A stretch of 64,000 nucleotides of DNA from Cyanidium caldarium (GCA_026184775.1 JANCYW010000001.1:248001-312000), one strand, 5' to 3'; counted from the stretch's first letter, positions 1 to 10,808 are shown. The notes: generated by a model not told the origin, from the letters alone. Numbers and translations: made by a program.

Positions 1-1431
1 GCTTTTGACGACTTGGCGCGGGTGCTTGATGGGGAGCAGTGGGCGGCGCCTGAGTTTGGTCAGTTTGCCGCGCACACGCTGGACGCGATCGCCGAGGTGG
101 CGCGGCTGGTGGTGAGCAAATCGCCACCGGCACTGGCGATGCACGAACCGACACTGTACGCGGGCGGCGCTGGCATCGCCCTCTTCCTCTACCATGCGTG
201 GAGTCGACTGAAGGCGTTGGCGGTCAGAGACGGCGTGCCGACGTCGCTGCGGCCACGGCTGTTGGCGGACGCCGACGCCTACCTAGCGCACGCGCACGCC
301 TACGCCACCCAAAGCGTCGAGGCGTTGCGACGATCGCACGATCGCGGTACATTCCACTGGGAGCAGGTGGAGGCGGAACGCGGTCCGAGCGTGTTCTGCG
401 GGCAGGCGGGCATCTACCTGGTGGCCGCGCTGGTGGCGCACGCCCGGCAGGATCACACCGGCGCCACAACGCTGTTGAAGGAGTTTGTGCGCCTGGGATC
501 GTATTTGTTGTGCGACGACGGCGATGAGCCGGCGAGCGGCATCTGCGAAGATGAGGTGCTGTATGGTCAGGCGGGATATCTGCTGGGCGCGGTGTATTTG
601 TACCGGGAACTGGGCGATGACGCCGCACACCCCACCATCACCGCCATCTTGCGTTACGATTTTTTGAAGGCCCTGATTGACCAACTGATACGTCGCGGCG
701 TGGCGCTGGCCGAACAACTCACCGGCCGCCGTCGCATCCTGCTGTATCAGTGGCACGATCATCTGTATCTGGGTTATGCGCACGGCCTGATGGGCATTTT
801 GTCGGCGCTATTGGAGACGTTGGCGCTGCCGGGCATGCCCGCGCCGACCGAAGAACAGGCACAGCTGCTGCGGCGGACGCTGGAATGGGTGTACACGCAA
901 CACGACGGTCGCGGCTACTACAACAGCCGCGTGCGCTTGCGGCCCGCTGTCACCTCGTCATCCGCCGCGGAATCCAACGGCCGCGACACCAAGCGCTTAG
1001 TGCAATGGTGTCACGGCTCCCCGGGCGCCGTCTTCCTCTGTTCCAGTGCGCTGTGCCTCGATCCCGACGACGCGCGCCCGCGCCAAGAGGCGGTGCTGGC
1101 AGCGGAGGTGGTGTGGCGCGAGGGCCTGCTGCGCAAAGGCCCCGGACTGTGTCACGGCATCGGCGGCAATGCGTATGCGCTGTTGCGGTGTTATGTGGTG
1201 GCCGCCGGCAGCGATGCCGAGCGGCGGCTGTGGCTGCAGCGCGCCCTTGCCTATGCGGCCTTTCTCACCCGATATCGCGGCGTCGATGTCGCGACACCGC
1301 ATTGGCTGTTCGGCCCGCCGGGCACCCACATTCCCGACCGGCCGTACAGTTTGTATGAAGGCGCGGCCGGGTTCGGTTGTCTGTTGGTCGACCTACTGTG
1401 TCCCCGACACGCTCACCTCCCACCGTGTTGA
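1..1431 (+). CDS. LanC-like protein (LANCL family), 5' end cut by window edge
   Basis: The frame is open from the first base of the window, so the true start lies upstream; 476 residues are visible. The protein has the repeated Gly-rich loops of the LanC alpha/alpha toroid: GGAGIAL, CGQAGIYL, YGQAGYLLG, YAHGLMGIL, CHGSPGAVFL, CHGIGGNAYALL and EGAAGFG. The zinc ligands of the family are present: the Cys of the WCHG motif (about residue 337) and the Cys-His of the second CHG motif (about residues 384-385). Bacterial LanC enzymes cyclise lanthipeptides. Eukaryotic LANCL proteins are cytosolic or membrane-associated glutathione-binding enzymes that add glutathione to dehydrated Ser/Thr residues. 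No lantibiotic precursor or dehydratase gene is visible nearby, so a LANCL-type housekeeping role is more likely. It ends 75 bp from the convergent SAC gene. Family is confident, substrate unknown. Confidence 0.85.
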   Translation, partial: AFDDLARVLDGEQWAAPEFGQFAAHTLDAIAEVARLVVSKSPPALAMHEPTLYAGGAGIALFLYHAWSRLKALAVRDGVPTSLRPRLLADADAYLAHAHAYATQSVEALRRSHDRGTFHWEQVEAERGPSVFCGQAGIYLVAALVAHARQDHTGATTLLKEFVRLGSYLLCDDGDEPASGICEDEVLYGQAGYLLGAVYLYRELGDDAAHPTITAILRYDFLKALIDQLIRRGVALAEQLTGRRRILLYQWHDHLYLGYAHGLMGILSALLETLALPGMPAPTEEQAQLLRRTLEWVYTQHDGRGYYNSRVRLRPAVTSSSAAESNGRDTKRLVQWCHGSPGAVFLCSSALCLDPDDARPRQEAVLAAEVVWREGLLRKGPGLCHGIGGNAYALLRCYVVAAGSDAERRLWLQRALAYAAFLTRYRGVDVATPHWLFGPPGTHIPDRPYSLYEGAAGFGCLLVDLLCPRHAHLPPC

Positions 1432-1506
1432 GGGAGGACCGGTGCGTCGCGGCTAACACCTGATGCACCCGCCGGCCTCTTATTTTTATGTACACCCACT
1501 ATCGCC

Positions 1507-4500
1507 CTAGAAGCGGATCAAGTCGTTGCTGGTGGCAGGCGCTTTGGCTCGCGACGTCGTCCTCCCCTCCGCGTCCGTTTCGTCCGTCTCGCCCGCCAGT
1601 CGCACCCGCGGCGCCGCCGGCGAGTCATCGAACGTGGCCCAGCCGGTCTCCACGGCACCATCCGCAGCACTCGACGCAGTGACCTCGTCCTCCTCGTTGG
1701 TCGGCACTGCTTCGGGTCCGAATGCCGTTCCCGTCTCCGCGCGCCAGGCGGCACGCTCTCGACCCCCGGCTCCCGCCTGCAAGTGCGTGTTCTGCAGCTG
1801 GTGCGTCAGACCGAGCGGCTCCTCCACCACCATCCCGCTTCGGGCACCCGCACTGCCCGCATATCCGCCGGCGCCGTACCGCGGCCCACCGAACGTGGCG
1901 GTGCTCTCACGTCGTTCACCACGCACCCAATCGGCAATACTGCCCACCAGTTTCTTCACCCGACGCTTGCCGGACCGCCGCGCGGCACTACCACTCGCAT
2001 CCGGCCAAGCGCCCGGCGTTCCGGCACTGCTGCCCGCGAGGGCGGCATCATCCACGGCGCCGACATTCGCTCTTGCATCGGTGGATGACCGCGCCATCCC
2101 CGGCATCGATGACAACGACGACGACGGCAGCGACTCCACTCGGCGCACCCCCAGCCGCATCACCCCCGACACTCGCCCGACCACGTTTCCGCCATGCAAC
2201 AGCGGCAACTCGAACGGGCGCGCCGACGCCTCCATCGGCACCCGGAACACAAACGAGCCGCACAGACCATCCTCCCCCAACGGCTCCACATAGAACAACT
2301 GCCCGTGCACCACCGCATCCTCCAACTCGGCCACGTCGCTGGGCAGAAACGGCAGCGTGAGGCGGCCGGGCCATCGTGGCCGTCGATCCGGTATCGGATG
2401 CGACGGCGGCGTGGCCAACGCCTCCACCAGCAGATCGTGTGCAAACGCCACGTAAAACTGCAGCGGGATGTCCGACGCCAGATGCGCAGCCGGTGGCGGC
2501 AGCTGCAATCGCGACACCCGCAGGTTCTCCAGATGCACTGCGGCAGCTACCGGCTGTTGGGGAATCTGTGGCCCGCACCGCAGCGCATACACATACTCGT
2601 CGACCAGCACCGCGATATCGCGCGCCTCTACCCGCCCGATGGCTTCCGCGGCGCTGTTGTTCACCCGGGCGCGTCCGGGCGCGCTCCAGCGCAACACCGA
2701 GCGCTGCCCGGCCGTGGCCACCCATTCGCACGCCGCCCCGTACGGTGGTGGTGCGGCAGCAAGGTGGTCGTCGTTCGGGGCGCCCGGAAAGGCCGCCAGC
2801 AACGGCACCGCCGCCAGATGCCCCAACACGCCCGCCGCATACCAGTGATCCCACTGCAGGATCGGATCCAGCTCGGTGCGGCCGACGTGCGCCGACTGCA
2901 TGGCCGCGAGCAACTCGCTTGCGCCCCGCAACGCCCCGCCGCAGAAACACAACGCCGTGCCGTACATACGCAAACTCACCGCCACCAACCCGCTCAGACT
3001 GTTCTCCGCGGCCACCGACGACTCGCGCACTTCGGACACCGCATCGGCCGCATCGATGCGCACCAACACCGCCATGGCCGCGCCTCCCTGCGGCAGTGCC
3101 CGCGCCGCCACACACCGATACAGCCCGTCGGCGTCCAGGTCGCGCGGCAGCGCTGCCAAGCCGAACCGCCGCCCGGCCGGACCCGAATCCGGCAACACCA
3201 ACGCCACCACCGTCGGCGGGTTCTTGCTGGACTGCGGCAGGCCCCAGTCGGCGGCGGTGGCCGGCCATATGGACTGGCCGACGCTGGCCACCCGCACTTG
3301 CACCCGAAATGCGCCCGCCGGGGCATGCGGCAGCAGCGAGGGCGGTAGTGCCAGTGCGTAACTGCCCGACCAGGTGATCAGCGTGCGCAGAAACAGCTCC
3401 CGCGCTGATGCCGTGTGAAACTGCAAATCTAGCGGCGACGGCTGGTGCGCGCCCGAAAAGAACAACCGCAAACGGTGTTTGATGCGCCGGCCACTTTCCT
3501 TCTCGTACTGCGCCAGGCTGTCGCGGCGGTAGTCGTACTCGAGGTGCTCGGCGGTGCGCACCGCCAACTCGGCGCTCTTCAGGTGGATGACCACGTGCAC
3601 GCGCTCGCCACCGCCGGCGATCATCTGCGCGGTATCGAAACTGGTCCATGGCACGTCGGCCGCGGCTGCACTGGACTCCGCCACGGTCGACGCCGCCGAC
3701 GCATACCCCAACAACAGATCGTACGCCTCTTGGCGGTCATCATCCACAAAGTGCTTGTTGAAGATGCGCACCGCCGATTTGAAGCCGTCGTGCAGTAGGC
3801 CGCGCGTCGACCGTTTCCCGGTGCGGGTCATGTCGGATTTCATGGCGCCAGTGCCCGCGTACTGATACGCCAACGCGTCTGCATTGCTGCCCCACAGCCG
3901 CATGAAGGACACCTCGCTGTCCGGCGACAACTGCACCGCCGGCGTCCACTGCACGGCGGTCGTCGCATCGGCATCCGCCGACAGGGTCGGCGCCTCCGCC
4001 TCCATCGCCGTCAGCCCCAGCGCATACGCCAACTGCCGTTGTAGCGCCTGCTTGGCCAACGTGCTCTGCACCACCCCGGTGCGGTCCAGGCAGTCGACGC
4101 AGTTGACGCGGAACACGCCCGACTGCAGCTGCCGCTCGTCCACCAACACGCCGTACGCATCCAGATCGTTCAGCAGGCGGCTCATCAGCGCGCACAACCC
4201 GCGGTCGTACTCCCTCCCGCTGCAGTGGTGGTGAAAGTCGAACTCGACGAAACGCGGCGCCCACAGCGGCGGCTGGCCGGTACTGCGGGTGCGGGCCATA
4301 TCCACGTGACGGGCGTACGCCAGCGCCAGCGGCGCCTCCGAGCCGTCCAAATTCACCAGCGACACCGCGGTGCACTTGCCGTACGAGCGCGACAGCGCCT
4401 TGAAGTGCTGGCTGAATGCCTGCTCCGAAAGCATCATGGAGCCGTCCAGTTCCGGCGCCGGCCGCAGCGTGCCTTTGGTCTGTTTCCAGAACACCGGGAT

Positions 4501-4703
4501 GCTCCCGCGCACCGACACAAACGCCGAGAGGTGGTGCGGCGTGTACACCAGCTGTTCGGTCTCCACAAAGTTGGCCACATGGCCGCACTGATCGACGCCG
4601 CGCGAGTTGTAACGGGTGCCGGCGCGTCGACGGCTCTTGCGCGACACTACCGTCACATACACCGTCTGCACCGGTGCGTCCGCCGTCTCCTCCATGGTGG
4701 CTG

Positions 4704-4738
<35 letters not shown>

Positions 4739-5457
4739 TCCCGATGTCGGTAGATGGGCAGCTCGATGGTGCCCACGTAGCCCATCACGGCGCGCACCGC
4801 CCATCCACACGCCGACGCCCCCAGCGGCATCACCAGAGGCTTGTTCCACCAGAACGCGTTGCCGCGACTGCCCGACAGCTGTTTCTGCTGGGTGCGCACC
4901 AGGTCGGCCTCGAACGAGAAGAACAGAAAGCCCGACTCGAGCATCTTCACCGCCGCCGCCGACACATCGCGGTCAGCTCGTACCGCCGACCCGCCATGCA
5001 ACTTGACGAAGCGCACCCGACTCACCACGTACACCGCGGCACCGGCCACTGGGGTGTTATGGGGCGGCCGCGCGCCGTCCTCCCCGGCGCCCGTCCACAC
5101 CGGCACCGTGCCCGCCCGCTTCACCTCGGTCGCCAGCAGCAAGTACGGACCCGACGGCAGCGTCAACACGCCCAGCAGCGCCGTGCCCGCATCCATACCC
5201 AATATCCTCGACGCGTCATACGCCTCGGCCGCCGCCGCCGAGTCGCTCTCGAACGGGGCGGCGCGGAACGGCAGCACCAGCAAGCGGCCACAGCGGCGCG
5301 CCGCTGCCGCACTCATCCGGTTCACCGCGTCGACCACCGCGTTGGGCACGCATACGTCCACCACCAGGTCGGAACAGTCTTCCAACACGATGCGATCCGC
5401 ACAGTGCAGTACCCGAAACGCGCACGGCGGTCGCCTCACCACCGTCCCTCCCTCCAT
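1507..5457 (-). CDS. Large SAC-domain phosphoinositide phosphatase
   Basis: This is a 1316-residue protein from an ATG at its 5' end. The SAC catalytic P-loop is plain: NCVDCLDRTGVVQ, a CX5R(T) motif near residues 450-460. It is followed by the conserved block MRLWGSNADALAYQYAGTGA and then KRSTRGLLHDGFKS, as in yeast Sac1, Fig4 and INPP5F. SAC enzymes remove phosphate from PI4P, PI3P or PI(3,5)P2 on endomembranes. About 700 residues follow the SAC domain without a match I recognise. No inositol 5-phosphatase signature (as in synaptojanin) and no C-terminal membrane anchor are visible, so the subtype stays open; Fig4, INPP5F and plant SAC9 are the nearest large relatives. A ten-Thr run around residue 245 comes from a trinucleotide repeat. 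The last 250 residues are Ser/Ala/Arg-rich and probably disordered. Confidence 0.85.
4706..4735. repeat. (GTC)10 trinucleotide microsatellite inside the SAC gene
   Basis: Ten uninterrupted GTC units on the plus strand encode a poly-threonine run in the minus-strand SAC-domain protein. The repeat is in frame and likely varies in length between strains. Confidence 0.95.
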
Positions 5458-5830
5458 GGCCGGCTGAAAAGTCCGCTACCCGGTTGTGGGTGGGTTGAGC
5501 GTAGGCAGCGCGCCTTCGCCCTAAAAGTGCGGTGACCACCGCCTCCACACACACACACACACACACACCCCACCCAGTGTTCTGCACCGCACTGCAGTGC
5601 TCGGAGAGCGGGTTCCCCAGCACCCGCGCCACCTCTCCGACGCGTGTCTCGGGAGCGTCTGCGCCGTGCTGCTGGTGGTGGTGCCGGTGGTGTTTCGACT
5701 CGCCATTTCACACGGTGGAGGCGACCGATGCGGAGAGATGGATAGGACAGTCAGTGGAGTGGCAGGAGACAACGCATCGCCTAGCATAGGCGGCAGAGTA
5801 TGTAGGGTGTGCTCTGTGTTGTTGGTGCTT
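5458..5830. other. Intergenic: SAC upstream region and 3' flank of the WD-repeat gene
   Basis: No gene is supported. The stretch holds the leader/promoter side of the SAC gene and the 3' flank of the next minus-strand gene. The only clear structure is a CA dinucleotide run. Short frames here are low-complexity or Arg-rich. Confidence 0.6.
5546..5568. repeat. (CA)n microsatellite
   Basis: A 23-base CA/AC dinucleotide run lies about 90 bp upstream of the SAC start codon. Confidence 0.95.
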
Positions 5831-7075
5831 TTATTCCCTCATACCAGGGGAGGGAATGGGGAGGCAGCGGGCTACCAGACGGCCATCCACCGACAGCGAT
5901 ACCAATGCGGACGTCTCGGCGGCAACTGGCGGTGGGTCGGTGTTGACAGGAATAGGTGCGGATATTGGCGTGGCACTCCAGGCCAGGGCGATGATGGCGC
6001 GGTCGTGGTCGCGGAACTGACGTCGACAGGGAGTTTCGGCGCTTGTCGCGGCATCCGATGCAGCGGCGTACGCTTGCACTTGCCAGACGGCCACCACCGG
6101 CTCGTCGTTCTGGCCGTCGGCGGCCGCGGCCACGGCCGCGTGTCCCCGCGCTGGATGGCTGCATACCGCGGACGCCCACAGTCCGGCAGCGCCTTGGTCG
6201 CCGCTGGCGTCGCGCGTCAACAGCACCGAGCGCTCCTGCCGCAGGTCGATGCGGTAGAGGCAGCCGTCGTCGGCGCTGGCCAGGCAGTGCCACGGCCGAT
6301 GGGCGCTGACATCCACATCGAGCACGGCGCTCGCGGCGAGATGGACGGAGGACGCGCTCGCGGGCGGGTCGGCATCCCACCTATCGCTGGCTCCATACTC
6401 CAGCGGGAACAGTTGCACGTATCGCGCTGCCGTCGGCTGTCGGGTGTCCCACAACACCACATAGCGGTGCGTGTTGGCGGCTAGCAGCAAGTGCGGCGCG
6501 AAGGGATCCGCAAACTGCGCACACTGCCATTGCGCCGGGGGCGGCTGGGCATATTCCCCCGCCGGCACCAGGCGCGCTGCATCCACCAGCACTAGCGCAC
6601 GCGCAGTGCCCACCGCGAGCTGCTCGCTCGCCGGAGAGTACGCAAAGGCGTGCACACCGGCAGTTTTGGCGCTCGAGTCGGTCGAAGCGCTGATGGGAAA
6701 GGTGCAACCGCGGTGCAAGGCCACCGGCTGGTCGGACTCCTCCGTCGGGGGATATCGCGCCGCCCACACACTCCACGCACGCTCGGCCAGACGCGCGCCT
6801 ACTGCATATACCACCCGGTCGGCGGCGCCAGCCAACGAGCTGATGGCATCCACCTCCACGGTGACCGACGGCCGCACTGGGCACACGTCTCGTCGGCGCG
6901 GATCATACTCCAGCAGCACCAGCTCGTTCCCCGCAGCGGTGATGAAGCGCGGTCGCTCGATGGTCGTCGTCGGGGGCGGCTGGTCGGAAACGGTAGGTAA
7001 CGGCCACGGGAGGATGGCACGGGCCGGTTGCCGCACTCCGCAGGCTGCCGCACAGTCGGCAGTGTCGGTGGTCAT
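5831..7075 (-). CDS. WD40/beta-propeller-like protein, unidentified
   Basis: The 414-residue frame starts at the first ATG (MTTDTADCAA); the frame runs further upstream but without an earlier ATG. It shows degenerate WD-type blades: a turn ending YVVLWDTRQ, a blade with CLASADDGCLYRIDL, one with PVVAVWQVQAY, and a last blade starting FRDHDRAIIALAW and ending SVDGRLVARC. This pattern of His-Asp turns and Trp-x-hydrophobic strand ends is that of a WD40 propeller, so a scaffold role is likely. I cannot assign an orthologue. Nup43/Nup37-like, PEX7-like or WDR-type assembly factors are possible. No transmembrane segment or targeting signal is evident. Confidence 0.65.
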   Translation of the reverse strand: MTTDTADCAAACGVRQPARAILPWPLPTVSDQPPPTTTIERPRFITAAGNELVLLEYDPRRRDVCPVRPSVTVEVDAISSLAGAADRVVYAVGARLAERAWSVWAARYPPTEESDQPVALHRGCTFPISASTDSSAKTAGVHAFAYSPASEQLAVGTARALVLVDAARLVPAGEYAQPPPAQWQCAQFADPFAPHLLLAANTHRYVVLWDTRQPTAARYVQLFPLEYGASDRWDADPPASASSVHLAASAVLDVDVSAHRPWHCLASADDGCLYRIDLRQERSVLLTRDASGDQGAAGLWASAVCSHPARGHAAVAAAADGQNDEPVVAVWQVQAYAAASDAATSAETPCRRQFRDHDRAIIALAWSATPISAPIPVNTDPPPVAAETSALVSLSVDGRLVARCLPIPSPGMRE

Positions 7076-7405
7076 GGGCAATGAGGGCGAGGCGAAGATG
7101 AGGCACGGTGGCTGGGCGGGCCTGCGGGCGCGACCCAACGGACGCGCCAACAACAACGTCCACCGCAAGGGGATCAACGGTTACGGACCTCGTCGGAAGA
7201 GGTGACCGTGGTGCAGCGCCCCGGTAAACCGGTTCATCGGCAACGACGACGACGACGACGACGCCTTCGAGTTGAGATCTTTTACGCATCACTGCGCGCC
7301 GCACGCCCGCCACAGATAGCGTCGTTGCTCACCACCGCGACCGCTTGCACTGCAGCGCTCACCTCCGCCTATCCTGTCGGGCGCCGCACTCCCTCCCTCC
7401 CTCCC
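7076..7405. other. Intergenic: upstream of the WD-repeat gene, 3' flank of petC
   Basis: No gene is supported. There is a short CGA-type triplet run near 7245-7262 and a CTCC-rich stretch at about 7388-7405, just after the petC stop. Confidence 0.55.
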
Positions 7406-8143
7406 TCACGTCTTCCACCACGGCTTCTGTCCAGTGCGGAAGTCGGTCTCCTTCCAGGGCGTGATCTCAATGCTACCGTCCTCGCCGACGTTCACGTGCG
7501 TGAGCGCCAACGAGAGCGGCGCGGGACCGCGCACCACCTTCCCAGTATTATCATACTGTGAGCCGTGACACGGACAGATATACTTGTTATTGGCTGCGTT
7601 CCACGGAACCACACAGCCCAGGTGCGTGCACACCGCGTTCAGGCCGTAGCTCTCCAGCTCGCCGTTCTCCTTCACGATCAGGTAGGTCGCGTCGCCGTTC
7701 AGCCCCTGCACCAGATCCCGCGATCCCGGCTTGTGCGTCGCCAGGTACTTGTCTTTGGTGAGCTCGAGGCCGTCCGCATCGCGCGCCAAGGCGCTCTGGC
7801 CCTGGCCAGCCTTTTTCGGCGGCATGAAGAAGGCAAGGTACATGCCCGCCATGATCGACGCCGGCACCGCCGTCGCCCCCACCAACATCCAGTTCATCAA
7901 AACGCGCTTCCCCATGTCCGGCACGTAATTCTCGTCGCCCGCGCCACCACCACCACCACCTGGCGGCGGTCGCTGCTGCCCGCGCGACGCCGCGTCCGCG
8001 TACAGCATGTGAAACGGCTGCAGCGGACGGCGACGCCAACCCGCCCCCGTCACCTCTGCCACCGCCCGTCGACGCACCACCCGACTCGTACTCGAGCGAG
8101 ATGCAGTGCCTTGCGGCACGAATGAACTGGTGAACGCGAGCAT
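7406..8143 (-). CDS. petC: Cytochrome b6f Rieske iron-sulfur subunit, plastid-targeted
   Basis: The Rieske protein passes electrons from plastoquinol to cytochrome f in thylakoids. The start chosen, [12 protein letters not shown], gives 245 residues with an Arg/Ser-rich transit peptide bearing an early Phe. An in-frame ATG exists 150 bp upstream but would add Arg-rich, UTR-like sequence. One membrane helix lies at about residues 84-105 ([19 protein letters not shown]), followed by a Gly-rich hinge and the soluble Rieske domain. Cluster ligands are complete: CTHLGC (about 172-177) and CPCHGS (about 190-195). The C-terminus ends TGQKPWW, as in cyanobacterial and algal PetC. A Gly-rich run precedes the anchor. 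It is divergent from RACK1 across only 190 bp. Assignment to b6f rather than mitochondrial bc1 rests on length, the anchor sequence and the C-terminus. Confidence 0.96.
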   Translation of the reverse strand: MLAFTSSFVPQGTASRSSTSRVVRRRAVAEVTGAGWRRRPLQPFHMLYADAASRGQQRPPPGGGGGGAGDENYVPDMGKRVLMNWMLVGATAVPASIMAGMYLAFFMPPKKAGQGQSALARDADGLELTKDKYLATHKPGSRDLVQGLNGDATYLIVKENGELESYGLNAVCTHLGCVVPWNAANNKYICPCHGSQYDNTGKVVRGPAPLSLALTHVNVGEDGSIEITPWKETDFRTGQKPWWKT

Positions 8144-8333
8144 AGGGGGGTGCAGGCAGGTGAGAACGAGGTCGTCGTCCCCAGCAGAAGAGGAGTCGAG
8201 ACGCAGCTCGGGAGCGCGTCGCCGCCGCCGTCGCGTCTCGTGGCGATCGCGATGCCGCCGCTCTCCGGTTGCGTCGACGCGGGACCTGCTCATCCCTTCA
8301 TCCTCTCTCTCCCCTCGTCTCTCTCTCACTTCG
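8144..8333. promoter_or_regulatory. Shared upstream region of petC and RACK1
   Basis: Only 190 bp separate the chosen start codons of these divergent genes. The 45 bases before the RACK1 ATG are almost wholly pyrimidine (TCCTCTCTCTCCCCTCGTCT and on), like a terminal oligopyrimidine leader. Promoter function is inferred from position only. Confidence 0.5.
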
Positions 8334-9275
8334 ATGGCGCAGACGATATCGTTACGGGGGTATTTAAAGGGTCATTCCAATTGGGTGACGGCGTTGGCGA
8401 CGACTCTGGAGAATCCCGATGTGTTGGTGTCGGCGTCCCGGGACAAGACGCTCATCTCGTGGGATCTGCTGCAGCAGGAGGGCGAGTACGGGCGGCCGCG
8501 TCGGTCGCTGCACGGCCACGGCCACTTTGTGAGCGACGTGTGTCTGAGCACGGACGGGCAGTATGCGTTGTCGGCGTCGTGGGATCACGAGTTGCGCTTG
8601 TGGGATTTGCAGACGGGTGCGTCGGCGCGGCGGTTCGTCGGGCACCGCAAGGACGTGTTGTCGGTGGCGTTCAGCCCGGACAATCGGCAGATCGTGTCGT
8701 CTTCGCGGGATCGAACCATCAAGATGTGGAACATTCTGGGGCAGTGCAAGTACGAGATCACCAGCGACGCGCACACCGACTGGATCAGCTGCGTGCGGCT
8801 GTCGCCGTCGGCGAGCGTGCCGTGTTTCGTGTCCTGCGGCTGGGACAAGCTGGTGAAAGTGTGGGATCTGACGTCGTGTCAGCTCAAGTTTAACCTGGTG
8901 GGACACACCGGCTACCTGAACTGCGTGACCATATCGCCGGACGGCAGTCTGTGTGCGAGCGGTGGGCGCGACGGCGTGACCATGTTGTGGGATCTGCAGC
9001 AGGGGCAGCACCTGCACTCGCTGGAGGGCAACGACGAGATCCACGCGCTGTGTTTCTCGCCCAGTCGGTACTGGCTGTGCACCGCGACCGCCAACTCGGT
9101 GAAGATCTGGGACTTGGAGAGCAAGTCGGTGGTGGAGGAGCTGCGCGACGACTCGTTCGTGGGCCCCAAGGCCGGACAGGTGCCGGCGTGCATGAGTATG
9201 GCCTGGTCGGCCGATGGCGGTACGCTTTTCTGCGGTTACACCGACAACCTCATACGGGCGTGGACCGTGCTGTGA
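8334..9275 (+). CDS. RACK1: RACK1, ribosome-associated seven-bladed WD40 scaffold
   Basis: The 313-residue protein starts [20 protein letters not shown] and matches RACK1 in length and order. Seven WD blades can be counted; several strands end WDL or WN, for example TLISWDL, ELRLWDL, TIKMWN, LVKVWDL, VTMLWDL and SVKIWDL. RACK1 sits on the head of the 40S ribosomal subunit and links translation to kinase signalling and quality control. The family diagnostic SRDKTLISW is present in blade 1. The upstream frame is open but lacks conservation, and the ATG chosen gives the canonical N-terminus. The pyrimidine-rich leader suits a ribosomal-protein-class gene. Confidence 0.97.
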   Translation: MAQTISLRGYLKGHSNWVTALATTLENPDVLVSASRDKTLISWDLLQQEGEYGRPRRSLHGHGHFVSDVCLSTDGQYALSASWDHELRLWDLQTGASARRFVGHRKDVLSVAFSPDNRQIVSSSRDRTIKMWNILGQCKYEITSDAHTDWISCVRLSPSASVPCFVSCGWDKLVKVWDLTSCQLKFNLVGHTGYLNCVTISPDGSLCASGGRDGVTMLWDLQQGQHLHSLEGNDEIHALCFSPSRYWLCTATANSVKIWDLESKSVVEELRDDSFVGPKAGQVPACMSMAWSADGGTLFCGYTDNLIRAWTVL

Positions 9276-9573
9276 AGGCAGACGAGAGGGAAGCGGGAAT
9301 GCGCCGGGCATGCGGAGAGCTGCGGGGAAGGCGACGCCCATGACGGAACCGGAGGCCGGTGTCGTCCGGAGCAGTTCGGGGAGCGGACGGATAAAGGGAG
9401 AGAGCGGTAAATAGGAAGGACGTGAGAAGAGAGTGTTCCATGGTGTGGGGTATCTCCGAGGCGCGTTTTGGTACAGGGCGCGTCTCGTCCGTCGTCGGTC
9501 GGCGTGTGAAACGTGGCGAATGCCGCAGTTTCGCCTCTTACGGGAGAGGCCGTGGCGTTGCCGCGCGTGGGCC

Positions 9574-10305
9574 ATGGAACGGCGGCACATTGCGGCGGAT
9601 GGGCGTCGGTGGAGTTGTCTCGTGGGCACGTTGATATGGATCGCGGCGTGGACGTGCCTCTGCGTGCAGGCGCGGGAGTTTACTTACGCGATGGACGCGC
9701 AGAGCGCGCCATCGTTCTGTAACGACGTCGAGGGGCCGATCCACCCGGTGGAGCTGAAGCAGCTCAATCAGCCGGTGGCGTTTGTGAATCACACGGTGTA
9801 CCCGCTGCAGTGGCAGTATTACCGGGTGCCGGGTGCCGATCCCCAGGCCGGCTTTTACCGCTTCCTGCAGATCCAGCTGGCGCCGGCTTTCTTTCTCAGC
9901 AAGCCGGGGCTGTTTCTACGCTGGAACCACACGCCCGCGCTGGATAACTTCACGATGGCTTCGTATGCGGTAGCAGGCCGCGTCTCGTTCACCTTGTACA
10001 ACCCCGAGTACCGGGCGGCGCCCTGGTGGTGTGTGGGGGTGTACGGCGCGCAGCCGCCATTGGGGCCGCTGTCGGACATCTCCCAACGCGGCGCCGACAG
10101 CGGCGCCGAGCACCCGTGGGATCCGCTCCGCGAATTTATTCTCTACAACATCAGTTTTGTGGCTCGCGATGCCGAGCCGGTGCTCCGCCTCCAATGGGCC
10201 TGGGGTATGCTGCTCGTATTGGCGCTGGGAAGCGCCGCCGGCCTCGTCGTCGGCGCGCTGACGTGGGAGTGGCGTTCCAAACGGGCGAATCGGAGGAGAA
10301 TATGA
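9574..10305 (+). CDS. Type I membrane glycoprotein with a PPC-like luminal domain, unknown function
   Basis: The start chosen (MERRHIAADGRRWS) gives 243 residues with a classical signal peptide: a hydrophobic core CLVGTLIWIAAWTCLCV and a likely cut after VQA. An ATG 54 bp upstream would lengthen the n-region. The luminal part has four N-glycosylation sequons (two NHT, NFT, NIS). It contains a beta-rich block, WQYYRVPG, RFLQIQLAP, KPGLFLRWNHTP and PWWCVGVYG, that resembles the bacterial pre-peptidase C-terminal (PPC) beta-sandwich also seen in TMEM8/PGAP6-like proteins. One C-terminal transmembrane helix (MLLVLALGSAAGLVVGALTW) precedes a short basic cytosolic tail ending KRANRRRI. Function is unknown; the PPC-like assignment is inference from pattern. 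Confidence 0.65.
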   Translation: MERRHIAADGRRWSCLVGTLIWIAAWTCLCVQAREFTYAMDAQSAPSFCNDVEGPIHPVELKQLNQPVAFVNHTVYPLQWQYYRVPGADPQAGFYRFLQIQLAPAFFLSKPGLFLRWNHTPALDNFTMASYAVAGRVSFTLYNPEYRAAPWWCVGVYGAQPPLGPLSDISQRGADSGAEHPWDPLREFILYNISFVARDAEPVLRLQWAWGMLLVLALGSAAGLVVGALTWEWRSKRANRRRI

Positions 10306-10808
10306 GAAGGGGGCGGACCAGTGCCAAGCTGCCTGTTCGCTGACAACGCCTGCGACGATGCCGGCAGAGGTGACACGACTTGGCGAGGAAGGACGCTTCT
10401 ACGTATAGATCCTCGAAAGGCGCCTGGAGGTGATACAGATGCATGCTGCTTGCGTGTGCGCCCTCAGCCACGCATTTTCTTCAAAACGTTTTCTTCTTCT
10501 CCTCCCCCTCCGACGGCCGTCTCCTGATTCACGAGATAACGTCCAGTATTGTCTCATCTGATGATTCGCGAAATGGCCCACGCGGCCAACACGACGTGCG
10601 ATTTGACCGCACACGCACACGACACGCACATTCCGGCGCGCGCGCGCTGCGTCGAGGCAATGACGTTCTCGGTTCTGGAACGTTGAACGTTGTGCTCATC
10701 ACTTCGGAGCCGTGGTGTGGGCCGTAGCCACGCCAAAGCGCTTCCAGGGGTTGTGTTGTGGCAACTGCTTGGTGGCGGTGACGTTTGGGTGGTGTTTTCC
10801 ACCACAGA
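10306..10808. other. Intergenic, 503 bp
   Basis: No gene is supported. It lies between two plus-strand genes, so it should hold the 3' flank of the membrane protein and the promoter of the zinc-finger gene. A CG/AC-rich stretch at about 10600-10660 is the only compositional feature I note. Confidence 0.55.

Noticed and set aside
1-1431. Lantibiotic cluster because of the LanC-like gene
   Set aside because: No precursor, LanB/LanM or transporter gene is visible, and eukaryotic LANCL proteins explain it.
4225-5535. A 436-codon plus-strand frame opposite the SAC gene
   Set aside because: It is very Arg/His-rich with a poly-Arg run from the GTC repeat, so it is an antisense artefact.
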